Source: Bacteroidia bacterium (GTDB taxonomy: Bacteria > Bacteroidota > Bacteroidia > Bacteroidales > Prolixibacteraceae). From it: a DNA stretch of 39,365 nt. The DNA is taken from NCBI GenBank assembly GCA_026391655.1, contig JAPLDR010000076.1, forward strand, positions 7,820 to 47,184, read 5' to 3'. A model generated the notes under the pieces. It was not told the origin of the DNA, did not search any database, and saw only the letters and a program-made list of their open reading frames with translations. Made by a program: the position numbers and the translations under genes. How positions within the stretch are numbered: position 1 is the stretch's first letter; each line of letters opens with the position of its first letter. This document shows, piece by piece, positions 16,813 to 26,309 of this stretch.

Positions 16813-18525
16813 ATGAAAAGTATTAATTTAAAACAAAAGAATGATATGAAAAAACTATCAATCATAGTGGCTACCTGCTTTTTAATGGCCATATCTTATT
16901 CTTGCGCTGATTCATTTTTGGATAAAAAGCCGCTTGGCTCGACTTCCGAAGATGTATTTTACAGCGAAAAGGGCGTTACTGCATTGTTGACCGGAGCTTA
17001 CAGTATGGTTAAAGGGTCTGCTTTATGGACCGTCAGCTGGGGTGCATCAATCACAAACTGGACATACGGATCTGTTGCATCTGACGATGCTGGCAAAGGC
17101 TCGTATGTGGGCGACCAGATTCCTATCAATGAAATCGAACAATGGAATGTTTCAACAACCAACAATTACCCTGCTGATAAATGGGTGTTAAATATTGGGA
17201 TGGGTGTTAACCGTTGTAACATCGTGCTGAATGTGATTGCCAAGACTCCAAGTCTTCCGGCAGCTACTGCAACTGAATTAAAGGCAGAAGCACGTTTCTT
17301 GCGGGGATTGTACTATTTTGAATCATGGTTGGTTTTTGGTGACAAAGTCCCGCTTATCCCTGAGGATAAGGTTGATGTTGCTGCTACAATTTCCAATGAT
17401 AATGCACCCGGTGTAGTTCTAAAATTCATCGAGGACGACCTGACATTTGCTGCCGCTAATCTTCCTGCAAAACAGACACAACCGGGACGCGCAACCAAAT
17501 GGGCTGCAAAAGCACTGGCTGCAAGGGCTTATTTACAAGTTCTTGATTATGCATCAGCCAAACCTTTGCTCGATGATATCATTGCCAGTGGCCAATTCTC
17601 ACTCGCTGACAAATTCTTTGATAACTTCCGCATTGCAAAAAATAACAATGTAGAATCAATTTTTGAAATTCAGAGGAATGTCAACGACATAAACGAATCT
17701 TTAAACGGTGAAATGGGTATCGGCTTAAACGCTCCTTATGCACCGGAAATGGGTTTATGCTGTGGTTTCCACCAGCCAACACAAAATCTGGCCAATGCAT
17801 TCAAAGTAGATGCAGCCGGCTTGCCATTATTTGACACCTTTAACAATACAGATTTAAAGAATGACGCGGGGATTGCCTCTAAAGATGATTTTGTACCTGC
17901 TACTGATTTACTTGATCCTCGTATTGACTACACTATGGGCCGCAGGGGACTTCCATACATGGATTGGGGTATCAATCGTGGTATGGACTGGATTCGCGAC
18001 CAGGCATGGGGCGGACCTTATGTGACTGTTGAGAAAACTTTCTATTATAAAGCTGAGCGCAATAGTTTGTCAACGACTACGGGATGGCAGACAGGTATCT
18101 GTGCCAACAATTTCCGTTACCTTCGTTTTGGACATATACTGTTGTGGAGAGCTGAAGTCGCTGCTTTTGAAGGTGATCTGGCCAAAGCTTTAACATTGGT
18201 TAATCAAATCCGTGTCAGGGCTGGCAATGAAGTAGTTATGGGGAAAGTTAGCATTTATAAACTACCTTTGGATGTTTATCCTTGGGGACCGGCTGGTTCA
18301 GTTGATTTCACCAAACCTGCTGCCAATTATAAAGTTGGTACATATACTGCTTTTGCCGATAAGAATGTAGCCATGAGAGCAGTTCAGTGGGAACAGCGTC
18401 TTGAATTTGCAACTGAAGGTATGCGCTTTTTCGATCTGAGACGTTGGGATAAACTTCCTACAGGTCAAAGAGTTAAGGGTCAGACCAGACGTAATGAAAG
18501 GTGCCACGTTCGAAGAAAAGGATAA
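16813..18525 (+). CDS. SusD/RagB-family lipoprotein, C-terminus frame-disrupted
   Basis: The surface lipoprotein that captures nutrient for the adjacent SusC channel. The ATG at 16846 (MKKLSIIVATCFLMAISYSC) is the better start because it leads directly into a lipoprotein signal with a lipobox Cys followed by ADSFLDKKP. Family hallmarks include AEARFLRGLYYF, the ILLWRAEVAAFEGDLAKALTL helix pair and the terminal GMRFFDLRRWDK. After LPTG the frame goes wrong: the in-frame end (QTRRNERCHVRRKG) is not SusD-like, and the proper ending continues in another frame. The expected 15 or so residues between LRRWDK and LRVR are also missing, so a deletion plus frame change is likely. The core fold could survive. 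Confidence 0.88.
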   Translation: MKSINLKQKNDMKKLSIIVATCFLMAISYSCADSFLDKKPLGSTSEDVFYSEKGVTALLTGAYSMVKGSALWTVSWGASITNWTYGSVASDDAGKGSYVGDQIPINEIEQWNVSTTNNYPADKWVLNIGMGVNRCNIVLNVIAKTPSLPAATATELKAEARFLRGLYYFESWLVFGDKVPLIPEDKVDVAATISNDNAPGVVLKFIEDDLTFAAANLPAKQTQPGRATKWAAKALAARAYLQVLDYASAKPLLDDIIASGQFSLADKFFDNFRIAKNNNVESIFEIQRNVNDINESLNGEMGIGLNAPYAPEMGLCCGFHQPTQNLANAFKVDAAGLPLFDTFNNTDLKNDAGIASKDDFVPATDLLDPRIDYTMGRRGLPYMDWGINRGMDWIRDQAWGGPYVTVEKTFYYKAERNSLSTTTGWQTGICANNFRYLRFGHILLWRAEVAAFEGDLAKALTLVNQIRVRAGNEVVMGKVSIYKLPLDVYPWGPAGSVDFTKPAANYKVGTYTAFADKNVAMRAVQWEQRLEFATEGMRFFDLRRWDKLPTGQRVKGQTRRNERCHVRRKG

Positions 18526-18595
18526 ATATATGCCTGTTCCTCAGACTCAGATGGACCTCGAACCTGGTATTTTAAAACAAAATACAGGTTACTAG
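18461..18595 (+). pseudogene. Out-of-frame C-terminal end of the SusD gene
   Basis: In the next frame the sequence reads KELRVRPDVMKGATFEEKDK and then YMPVPQTQMDLEPGILKQNT with a stop at 18593-18595. That is the normal SusD ending (DKYxPIPQxQIDxxPG). The break lies between about 18455 and 18470. A transcription terminator follows 18 bases later, confirming where the gene should end. Confidence 0.85.
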
Positions 18596-18613
18596 GAGTT
18601 GATTTTATAATAG

Positions 18614-18644
18614 AAAAAAGGCTGGCGTTTGTCAGCCTTTTTTT
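18614..18644 (+). terminator. Rho-independent terminator of the susC-susD operon
   Basis: A perfect 11-bp stem (AAAAAAGGCTG with CAGCCTTTTTT) encloses an 8-nt loop and ends in a T run. Confidence 0.9.
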
Positions 18645-18741
18645 ATGCTAAATTTTCCAGTTATAGTATCTTGGAATTAAATTTTGTATTTTTCAACCTT
18701 ATTTTGTGCATTTATATTTTCTTGTACACTATTGTGATTGA

Positions 18742-21132
18742 ATGCGAAAACTCTGGATTCATAATAATCTAAAAATCATCAATTTAGCTTTGTTAATTCT
18801 CTTCTTTTCAGGAGTACTCTCCGGACAGAATTATTATCAGAAGCTTACAGGTGTTGTGTTTGATTCTGAGAGCCACAAACCTTTGGACGGTGCTAATATT
18901 TTGATTGAGACTTTTTCAAAAATAAACGGTGCTTCAGCCGACTCTTCAGGTCGGTTTAATATTCTGTTGCCTCCCGGCAGACACACAATCAGGATTTCCT
19001 ATCTGGGATATAATACCCAAACAATGAAGGATATACTGGTTGGAACGGGCAAAGAGACAAATATCACGGTCGAACTTACCGAATCACACCAGCAAACTGG
19101 TGAAATCGTTGTACAAGGAAAGACGGGACGAAGTTTAAATCCGATGGCTGCTGTGAGTGTTCGCACGCTACGGAGTCAGGATGCCTCGCGCTACGCAGGT
19201 GGATTTTACGATCCTTTACGAATGGTGGCTAATTTTCCGGGTGTCGCATCGGGTAATAGCGATGATAACAATGAGATAGTTATTCGGGGCAATTCTCCCC
19301 GCGGACTCCTTTGGCGGCTCGAAGGAATCGAGATTCCCAACCCGAATCATTTATCGAATGGACAGGGAGGTTCAGGCGGAGCCTACTCCGTGATCAGTAC
19401 AAATGCACTTTCGGGATTCGATTTTTTTACCGGGGCCTTTCCGGCTGAATATGGTAATGCCTATTCTGGCGTTATGGATCTGAATTTAAGGAATGGTAAT
19501 GATTCAAAATCTGAGTATTCATTGGGAATCAGTGTTGTGGGCGCAGAAGCATCAGCTGAAGGGCCATTCAATAAATCGCATGGAAATTCATGGTTTGGAA
19601 ATTTCAGGTATGCCAACTTTGGTTTCCTAACGAATTATGGGATAATTGATATGGAGGATGTAGGGATTGTTCCCCGTTCGATGGACTGGGCGTTTAAAAC
19701 CAGTTTTAAAACTACAAAAACGGGCACGTTCGAGTTTTTCAGTGTGGGTGGTTCGAGCAGAGTGGGAGATGTGGCCTCAGCTGATCCGGTTCAGATTAAA
19801 AACGGAGCCGACAAGAATGAGTACCTCGATACCCATTTTATGGCAGTTGCCGGTGTCAAACATCTGTTGATCCTTCCCAACTCAAAATCTTATCTTCGGA
19901 CAACGGCGGGATTTACTTATCAAAAGGATATATCTGATAACGACCAGGTTGATACATTATTACAGAAGTCGATCACGTATTCGGAATTTTTTAAATATCC
20001 TTCTTTCAGGCTGTCGGTTCTGTTTAATCATAAATTTAATGTTTATCACACGATAAGAGCGGGAATCAATACCAATAGTCTTTTTGGCAGTCTTTTTGCA
20101 AAACGGTATGTCTCTGCAGCTGTTTACGATACACTGATTAATACAAAGGCAAAAGGTTGGTACAACAGCTACTTTGTTCAGTGGAAATTTAAACCGATTG
20201 AAGCGATCGAAATCAATACCGGTTTGCATTTACTTCATTCGGGCATAACGCGTGAACTGATTTGGGAACCACGTATGGGTATTGTTTTTTATTTGCCATA
20301 TAATCAAACAATTAGTTTAGGAAGTGGACTCCATTCCAGACTTGAACCACTTTCTATTTATCACTACAAGGTGAAGATTGACAAAACCCATCGGGATGAA
20401 ACAAATAGTAACTTAAAGACAATTAAAGCTTTACACTTCACTGTGGGATATAACAAGCTATTTGGCACCGATTGGCATATTGGTTTTGAAGCTTACCATC
20501 AGTCACTTTTTGAGGTGCCCATTGCGGTCAATTCCCAAAGTCAGTATTCGATTCTTAACTCCTCTTATGGATTACCTGATGTAATTTTGGCAAATAATGG
20601 AAAAGGAAAGAATAAAGGGATTGAATTTACTATTGAAAAGGATTTCACAAACAGCTATTATTTCTTGTTTACTGCATCTTTATTCGATTCGAAATATAAA
20701 GCACCTGATGGCAATTGGTACAACACTTATTACAACAATGGTTTTATTTATAATCTAACTGGTGGTAAAGAATTTACCACGGGTCGCCAAGGCCAGAATA
20801 CACTCGGTTTTAATATTAAAACATTGATCAGGGGAGGATTTCGCTATACTCCAGTCGATTTAGCCCAGAGTATGAAAAGTAAAAAAGTTGTTTACAATAT
20901 CGCTGAGACCTATGGCGAACGATTACCTTCCTATCAAAGAGTAGATCTTGGTCTGAGTTACAGGTTGAATAAAGCGAAAAAAGCATGGATTTTTATGGTT
21001 GATATACAGAATGTTATGAATAGAAAAAACATCATTCGAAATAAATTTTCGTATCAGTCGGGTAAAATAACAGAATCAACGTCGAAAAGTGTAGGAATGG
21101 TACCAGTAGCCACCATCAAGGTGGAATTTTAG
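18742..21132 (+). CDS. TonB-dependent outer-membrane receptor with CarboxypepD-regulatory domain
   Basis: A 796-aa receptor with a signal peptide ending near residue 28 (GVLSG/QN). It has a CarboxypepD_reg-like domain (about 35-112; LTGVVFDSESHKPLDGANIL, ISYLGYNTQ), a plug (about 118-250; EIVVQGK, NEIVIRGNSPRGLLWRLEGI, AFPAEYGNAYSGVMDL) and a beta-barrel ending in a typical KVEF. It is shorter than SusC, lacks a SusD partner and resembles the smaller, non-SusC receptors. The ligand (siderophore, peptide or glycan) is unknown. It stands alone after the sus terminator and converges on an orphan LytTR regulator gene 13 bases away. Confidence 0.9.
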   Translation: MRKLWIHNNLKIINLALLILFFSGVLSGQNYYQKLTGVVFDSESHKPLDGANILIETFSKINGASADSSGRFNILLPPGRHTIRISYLGYNTQTMKDILVGTGKETNITVELTESHQQTGEIVVQGKTGRSLNPMAAVSVRTLRSQDASRYAGGFYDPLRMVANFPGVASGNSDDNNEIVIRGNSPRGLLWRLEGIEIPNPNHLSNGQGGSGGAYSVISTNALSGFDFFTGAFPAEYGNAYSGVMDLNLRNGNDSKSEYSLGISVVGAEASAEGPFNKSHGNSWFGNFRYANFGFLTNYGIIDMEDVGIVPRSMDWAFKTSFKTTKTGTFEFFSVGGSSRVGDVASADPVQIKNGADKNEYLDTHFMAVAGVKHLLILPNSKSYLRTTAGFTYQKDISDNDQVDTLLQKSITYSEFFKYPSFRLSVLFNHKFNVYHTIRAGINTNSLFGSLFAKRYVSAAVYDTLINTKAKGWYNSYFVQWKFKPIEAIEINTGLHLLHSGITRELIWEPRMGIVFYLPYNQTISLGSGLHSRLEPLSIYHYKVKIDKTHRDETNSNLKTIKALHFTVGYNKLFGTDWHIGFEAYHQSLFEVPIAVNSQSQYSILNSSYGLPDVILANNGKGKNKGIEFTIEKDFTNSYYFLFTASLFDSKYKAPDGNWYNTYYNNGFIYNLTGGKEFTTGRQGQNTLGFNIKTLIRGGFRYTPVDLAQSMKSKKVVYNIAETYGERLPSYQRVDLGLSYRLNKAKKAWIFMVDIQNVMNRKNIIRNKFSYQSGKITESTSKSVGMVPVATIKVEF

Positions 21133-21145
21133 AAAATAAAAAATG

Positions 21146-21865
21146 TTATACGTTTACTGATAGTATTTTGTGATTAAAGTTTGTCTTGTAATTATCGCCA
21201 ATTGGAATTAGCGATTTTCCAATTACGATTCTGTTGTTTTGAATGGCATCAATTTTAGCTAATGGTATGATAAAAGATTTATGAATTCTTACAAACCGAT
21301 CTTCAGGAAGTATCACCTCAAACTTTTTTAAGCTGTTTTGGGTAACAATGGTTTTGCCTGCTATATGAATTTTGATATAATCTTTCAACCCCTCACAAAA
21401 GAGAATATCATCCAGATTTATTCTGGTTATATTGTATCCGGTTTTAACCAGAATGAAATCAAAAACTGGATTTTTGTCATGGTTAGTAGTCTTGTTGCTT
21501 GTAAATTCGGCGAATCTATGAATTTTACATGCTTTGTTGGTTGCTTTTAAGAGTCGGTCGAAAGTGAGTGGCTTTAATAAATAGTCGGTTGCATCAAGGT
21601 CGTATCCTGAAATTGCATACTGATTATTAATGGCTGTAAAGATGACCTGCGGCCTTACTCTGAGGCATTTCATGAGTTCAATACCGTTAATTATTGGCAT
21701 TTCAACATCGAGAAAAACAAGATCAATGGTGTTTTTCTGAATGTATTCAAGGCCTTCGAAAGGGTTAGAAAAGCTTTGCAGCAAATTTAAAAATGGCAAG
21801 CGCCCTATCATCTCTTTTAATATATCAATTGCCGGATTCTCATCATCAATGATTATGCAGTTCAC
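21146..21865 (-). CDS. LytTR-family response regulator, orphan
   Basis: A 239-aa regulator with a receiver domain (residues 1-120; acidic pair IIDDE, phospho-acceptor Asp53 in LVFLDVEMP, Lys in YLLKPL) and a C-terminal LytTR DNA-binding domain (about 140-235; ILFCEGLKDYIKIHI, RFVRIHKSFIIPL). No histidine kinase gene adjoins it, unlike the two regulators further right. The linker carries an extra stretch (SNKTTNHDKN). It lies between a TonB receptor gene and the kelch lipoprotein gene, either of which may be a target. A 17-base palindrome sits 20 bases upstream of the start and could be an autoregulatory site. Confidence 0.9.
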   Translation of the reverse strand: MNCIIIDDENPAIDILKEMIGRLPFLNLLQSFSNPFEGLEYIQKNTIDLVFLDVEMPIINGIELMKCLRVRPQVIFTAINNQYAISGYDLDATDYLLKPLTFDRLLKATNKACKIHRFAEFTSNKTTNHDKNPVFDFILVKTGYNITRINLDDILFCEGLKDYIKIHIAGKTIVTQNSLKKFEVILPEDRFVRIHKSFIIPLAKIDAIQNNRIVIGKSLIPIGDNYKTNFNHKILSVNV

Positions 21866-21884
21866 GATTCAAAGTTTTAAATGA

Positions 21885-21901
21885 TTCCTTCGTCGAAGGA
21901 A
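21885..21901. promoter_or_regulatory. Palindrome upstream of the orphan LytTR gene
   Basis: TTCCTTCG and CGAAGGAA form a perfect 8-bp inverted repeat around a single T, 20 bases before the LytTR regulator start. It could be an operator or an RNA hairpin in the leader. Confidence 0.4.
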
Positions 21902-22026
21902 ATAATGAAATTGATTAATCAAGTATATAAAGAAGATGGTTTTTATTGGTGTTAGTTGCGTTAAAAACGGAGTATTAACCCTGTCTTTACCGGTACATTC
22001 GATGAGTTCACCGAGAATGTTCGTGA

Positions 22027-22063
22027 CAATAGAAAATTGATTCTTCGAATCAAGTTTCTATTG
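22027..22063. repeat. Long AT-rich inverted repeat in the LytTR/kelch gap
   Basis: Two 17-base arms (CAATAGAAAATTGATTC and GAATCAAGTTTCTATTG) pair with one mismatch around a TTC loop. No T run follows directly, so it is not an obvious terminator. A third weak inverted repeat (ATCATTT 22092-22098, AAATGAT 22112-22118) is close by. The 21866-22210 gap contains no gene. Confidence 0.55.
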
Positions 22064-22127
22064 TTGAAATTGATGGAAAGCAGAGCAAAAAATCATTTGT
22101 TCCGAGGTCAAAAATGATGGAATGAAG

Positions 22128-22165
22128 AAAAAAAAACGGTTTTTACCGTTGAACGATAAAAACCG
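22128..22165 (-). terminator. Rho-independent terminator of the kelch lipoprotein gene
   Basis: On the minus strand, CGGTTTTTA and TAAAAACCG form a 9-bp stem followed by nine T residues, 46 bases after the kelch stop codon. Confidence 0.8.
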
Positions 22166-22210
22166 ATTGTATATCAAAAATTTTGGCGCTTTTATTTAGA
22201 TTTTCCAGAA

Positions 22211-23191
22211 TTAATCATCGGTATTTGCTTCATCATTCGGCTTGAATTCCCAAATGTCATCAAAATAATAATTTCCACTCCGTCCTAATCCAACAAAGGC
22301 CCGGCTATTCACCACATAATTTACCGCATTTTGTCTGGCACTGCCTTCAAAAGCGGTTTTATCAGTCCATGTATCTGCTGTCGGATCATACTCCCAAATG
22401 TCGTTGCATACGCCGGAATTGTAACCCAGGCCAACATAAGATTTACTGCCGAGTGTGAATGCAGTACCATTGTTGCGCATGATTGTCCAGGAGTCATCAT
22501 TATCAATTTTTGTTTTCTCCGTCCAGACACCAGTTGCCGGATCAAACTGCCATAAATCGGTTAAATTGACTCCATTATTTGTCCCCGTACAGACGTATGC
22601 TTTGTCGCTATTTATAAATGCTACAGCACCTTGCCGTTTCGAACCTCCCATACTTGCAATCTGCGTCCATTGATTGGTGGTCGGATCATATTGCCAGAAG
22701 TCGCGATTATCATTATCATCATAGCCTGTACCGAGGTATCCTTTGTTCCCTATTGAAAATCCTACAGCTGCGTATCGGGCTGATCCCCCGAAATCGGCTT
22801 TACGCGTCCAATTATTAGTTGCCGGATCGAATTCCCAAAAGTCTTTTAATTTTTCCTTTCCATTATATCCGATTCCAAGATAGCCTTTCCCATTAATTGT
22901 GAAGGCAATCCCGCCAATTCTGGCATCACCCGGAAAGTCGGATAATTTAGTCCAGAAATCTCGTGTGGTATCGTACATCCAGAAATCTTTCAGGTACTCA
23001 TTATCCTGGTCACTATTATAACCCGTACCAAAATATACCTTGTCCCCCAAAACAAATGAGACCGCATTTCCCCTTGGAATGCCCTCAAAATCTGACTTTT
23101 TGATCCAGTTGCCAATGTATTCCGTTGTGCTTTTTTTACATCCGACGACAAGTACAAGAGCCATTACTACAAAAAATAATTTTTTCATCAA
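22211..23191 (-). CDS. Kelch-repeat surface lipoprotein
   Basis: A 326-aa lipoprotein: signal peptide with lipobox (VVGC, Cys18), then about six kelch motifs of roughly 48 residues each. Each has a glycine pair plus Y.G.GY (for example GKGYLGIGYNGKE, NKGYLGTGYDDND) and a DFWEFDPATNNWT-type blade end. The repeats should form one six-bladed beta-propeller, a binding module. No enzymatic residues are apparent. It is divergent from the DUF4270 lipoprotein and barrel genes; from memory such kelch and DUF4270 genes recur together in Bacteroidota. Its own terminator and single-gene unit suggest separate control. Function unknown; probably surface ligand binding. Confidence 0.88.
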   Translation of the reverse strand: MMKKLFFVVMALVLVVGCKKSTTEYIGNWIKKSDFEGIPRGNAVSFVLGDKVYFGTGYNSDQDNEYLKDFWMYDTTRDFWTKLSDFPGDARIGGIAFTINGKGYLGIGYNGKEKLKDFWEFDPATNNWTRKADFGGSARYAAVGFSIGNKGYLGTGYDDNDNRDFWQYDPTTNQWTQIASMGGSKRQGAVAFINSDKAYVCTGTNNGVNLTDLWQFDPATGVWTEKTKIDNDDSWTIMRNNGTAFTLGSKSYVGLGYNSGVCNDIWEYDPTADTWTDKTAFEGSARQNAVNYVVNSRAFVGLGRSGNYYFDDIWEFKPNDEANTDD

Positions 23192-23555
23192 TTTACAATT
23201 TAATAAATATCAACTTTTAAATACCAGAACCGGGATTTTGTATTGTCTCTTACAATTCGAGTGTTATGTATTGCCGCTTTTGTTGTTTAAAGACAGCTTC
23301 AAAACTATGACAGGCAGAAGAGCTATAAAAATGAAACAGTACAAACGCCCCTTCTTTGCCGATATAAAGCCCATTCTGATCGATAAAACGGTTTTGTCTG
23401 ATGAATATTGATTTCTGAAATCCAAATAAATGCTTTAAGGATTAGTAAATCAGTTGAATATATCATTTAAAGGTCTATTCTCAAATCTATTCGTCGGTTG
23501 AAATGGGGCGTTGGTATAATAATTCAGGGGTCAAATAAAAACTTGAAATACTTTC
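23192..23555. other. Divergent gap between kelch and DUF4270 genes
   Basis: No gene is convincing here. On the minus strand there is one -7-like element (TAGATTTG, 23489-23482), but it lacks a TTG at the right distance. I see no large hairpin or repeat. Confidence 0.4.
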
Positions 23556-24899
23556 GTGACAAAAAAAATGGAAAGATGTTTTCGATTTATAGTTGGATTA
23601 TTTCTGATGGCCTCTCTTTTTTCGTGCAATCTGTCGAGCATCGAAGAATTTCAACTTGGTGAGAATTTCGTTGATTCAAACTCAGGAGTTGTGTTGATAG
23701 ATACCATGATAGTTAATACTTCAACTGTCCGCTTCGATTCTATTATAACCAGTGGGGTAAGCAGGTTATTAATGGGCGGTTATAAGAATCTTTTTACGGG
23801 AACTGTAACCAGCAATCCCAATTTTGAAATAGCAAGTGGTTCTTTCACAATCGTCGATACCGATCTGGTTTATGACTCACTGGTAGTACGAATGAATTAC
23901 GATGGTTATTTCATCGGAGATACAATGAAATTAATAACAATCAATGCGAAACAATTAACTAAACAGCTGAAACTTTATACGAACAGTAGTTATTTGTATA
24001 ATACGTCATCATTTCAATTGGCTGATGAAAGTCTGGGTGAAATGCGGTTTTATCCTCACCCAAATTCCAAAACCGATCTCAATTTACGCCTTTCGGACAA
24101 ACTTGGTGAAAAATTATTCAAAGATATTATGAACAAGGCTGATACTGTTTCAAACACCACCTATTTTAAGGATTTTTTCAAGGGTTTATCTTTGGTTTCC
24201 AAAGAAAATCAAAACCAGGCAGCTGTTGGATTTGTAAAAGATTCGCTCTCTCTCAGAGTTTATTATCACGAAGTAGTGAAGGAAACTGAATCAAAGCGTA
24301 AAACTTATTTTTCGTTTCCGTTTGACGCATCCGGCGTTTGGTTTAATCAAATAACGCATAATGCAGTCGGAAGTCTTCTTGGAACAATTGGCCAGTCTAA
24401 AAATGTGCTGCCCAGTAACCAAACTTCAGATCTGACGATGATTCAACCGGGAATTGGAATTTATACGAAAATCAAAATTCCTGGTGTCAGCTATTTGAAA
24501 GGGTATGGCAAAAATGTAGCTTTTATTGGATCTGTAATTCAGATAACTCCATTAAAAGATTCGTATTCGGAGACAAATCCGCTGCCCGATAGTCTCTCAG
24601 TTTATATCGCAGATCGTAAGAACCAAATCACATCCCAATTAGGCTATTCCACAGGGTATGTCTATGCTAATAAAGTTGTCCCTGCCGATTTTGATAAACT
24701 GCCCTATTACGAAATCGATATCACCCCGTTTTTTACTTCGGAACTTGCAAAATCGGGCATTTCAGAAAATTCACTCTTAGTCGGTACAGTTGCTTCTCAG
24801 TCCGGTATAACAATCAATCCTATTGTATTTTCAGGAACCGATTCTAATAAAGAGATTGTCGAGATGCATGTTTATTGCTACCTCGATAAAAGCAAATAG
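23556..24899 (+). CDS. DUF4270 family lipoprotein
   Basis: A 443-447 aa lipoprotein of the Bacteroidota-restricted DUF4270 family, recognised by the N-terminal pattern FSCNLSSIEEFQLGENFVDS, then VLIDTMIVNTSTVRFDSI, TSGVSRLLMGGYKNLFTGTV, and late motifs such as YYEIDITPFF. The first codon at 23556 is GTG; the ATG at 23568 (MERCFRFIVGLFLMASLFSC) gives a standard lipoprotein signal and is probably the real start. Function is unknown. The barrel gene follows after 35 bases, so the two are co-transcribed and may form an outer-membrane complex. The kelch lipoprotein diverges upstream. Confidence 0.85.
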   Translation: MTKKMERCFRFIVGLFLMASLFSCNLSSIEEFQLGENFVDSNSGVVLIDTMIVNTSTVRFDSIITSGVSRLLMGGYKNLFTGTVTSNPNFEIASGSFTIVDTDLVYDSLVVRMNYDGYFIGDTMKLITINAKQLTKQLKLYTNSSYLYNTSSFQLADESLGEMRFYPHPNSKTDLNLRLSDKLGEKLFKDIMNKADTVSNTTYFKDFFKGLSLVSKENQNQAAVGFVKDSLSLRVYYHEVVKETESKRKTYFSFPFDASGVWFNQITHNAVGSLLGTIGQSKNVLPSNQTSDLTMIQPGIGIYTKIKIPGVSYLKGYGKNVAFIGSVIQITPLKDSYSETNPLPDSLSVYIADRKNQITSQLGYSTGYVYANKVVPADFDKLPYYEIDITPFFTSELAKSGISENSLLVGTVASQSGITINPIVFSGTDSNKEIVEMHVYCYLDKSK

Positions 24900-24934
24900 G
24901 ACAACTAAATTCAATTCATTAATAATACTTTTGA

Positions 24935-26161
24935 ATGAGACAATTAGCATTTATTTTAATATTTTCACTTTCAGCATTTGTTACTTCCGGGCAAAATAAC
25001 ACCAACTCGCCCTATTCTGTTTTTGGAATCGGCGAGCTTGAGTACTCAGGTGGGGGTCGGAACATGGGAATGGGAGGAAGTGGTATTGCATTGAGATCCG
25101 AAATCTCGCTGAATGGCACAAACCCAGCTTCACTTACTGCTATTCCGCAGCAAAGCCTTGCAACCGATTTGGGAATCAATTTTAAATATACCAATCTGAA
25201 GAACCAGTATAAATCGGCCAATGTTTTAAACGGAAACATCAGTTGGGCTACCCTTGCATTTCCGATCAATCGGATGTTTGCAGCGAGCATATCACTAAAT
25301 CCCAAAAGTAGTGTTGGTTATACAATTTATAGTACGAAAAACCTGGAAGGAACAGATGTCAGTTATCCTGTTACGTACAAAGGGGAGGGGGGATTAAGTG
25401 AAGCATCTGTATCTTTGGGCGCTTCGATCACAAAAAAATTCTCCATAGGTTTGAGAAGTTCAGTAATTTGGGGTAAACTGATCAAAACCACTGATGAAAC
25501 TCCGACAGGGTCATCAATTACACGAGTTGATGACACGCACTATTCGGGTATATATTTTAAACCGGGATTTCAGTATCAAACTAAGTTGAATAATAACACC
25601 ATTTTCACAATCGGTGGTATTGCAGAATTCAGCAGTTATCTCAACGGTACCAGCGATCTGACCATATCTTCCGGATCGGAATCGGTTGTTAGCAAAACGA
25701 AAGAGGTGAGTCAGATTAAATTACCATTTAAAGCAGGCACTGGTATGACGCTCGAATTCAAAAACAAATACATTTTGACGTTGGATTATAACAGGAGCGA
25801 CTGGAGAGACGCTGATATCAATTTTAATACAAAAAAATTGGCTGTTAATAACAGTTATCATATGGGGTTAGAAATTGCACCAAAATATGATCCACAACGC
25901 CTTGGCCAGGCAACGCGATACCGAATTGGTGTGTTGTATCAAACTGGTTATTTGAGTATTTATGGAACGCAAATCAGTAATTATGCCGCAACTTGTGGAA
26001 TCTCATTACCAATCAGAAAAGACAGAAATTCAATTAATCTTTCTCTTGAAGCTGGACGACAGGGTTCGCTCCGTAACCAATTGGTCAGGGAGACCTACCT
26101 TAAGATGAACCTTAGCTTTAATTTTTGGGAACGTTGGTTCACACCCCGAAAGTACGATTAA
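24935..26161 (+). CDS. Outer-membrane beta-barrel protein, FadL/OmpP1-like
   Basis: A 408-aa exported protein: signal peptide MRQLAFILIFSLSAFVTSG, then NSPYSVFGIGELEYSGGGRN and MGMGGSGIALRS, a start typical of Bacteroidota FadL-like barrels, followed by alternating amphipathic strands and a C-terminal YLKMNLSFNFWERWF. No plug or TonB box is present, so it is a porin-like or secretion-related barrel rather than a TonB receptor. It is in an operon with the DUF4270 lipoprotein, whose product it may hold or export. The substrate is unknown and family membership is by overall resemblance only. Confidence 0.72.
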   Translation: MRQLAFILIFSLSAFVTSGQNNTNSPYSVFGIGELEYSGGGRNMGMGGSGIALRSEISLNGTNPASLTAIPQQSLATDLGINFKYTNLKNQYKSANVLNGNISWATLAFPINRMFAASISLNPKSSVGYTIYSTKNLEGTDVSYPVTYKGEGGLSEASVSLGASITKKFSIGLRSSVIWGKLIKTTDETPTGSSITRVDDTHYSGIYFKPGFQYQTKLNNNTIFTIGGIAEFSSYLNGTSDLTISSGSESVVSKTKEVSQIKLPFKAGTGMTLEFKNKYILTLDYNRSDWRDADINFNTKKLAVNNSYHMGLEIAPKYDPQRLGQATRYRIGVLYQTGYLSIYGTQISNYAATCGISLPIRKDRNSINLSLEAGRQGSLRNQLVRETYLKMNLSFNFWERWFTPRKYD

Positions 26162-26309
26162 TGGATCGTCAGTCTGGATCATGGCTATGTATTGCATTAA
26201 AATTTCAATCCACTCATAAACTATTAAATTACAATACTTAAGAACTATCTCACCTTATTCGCTCTTAACCAGATAATTCTATTTTTTTGCTAATTAGGAA
26301 TCAGTTTTA

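Noticed and set aside
23040-23411. 123-codon plus-strand frame at the kelch gene 5' end
   Set aside because: Overlaps the signal peptide and first kelch repeat of the real gene and has no family resemblance.
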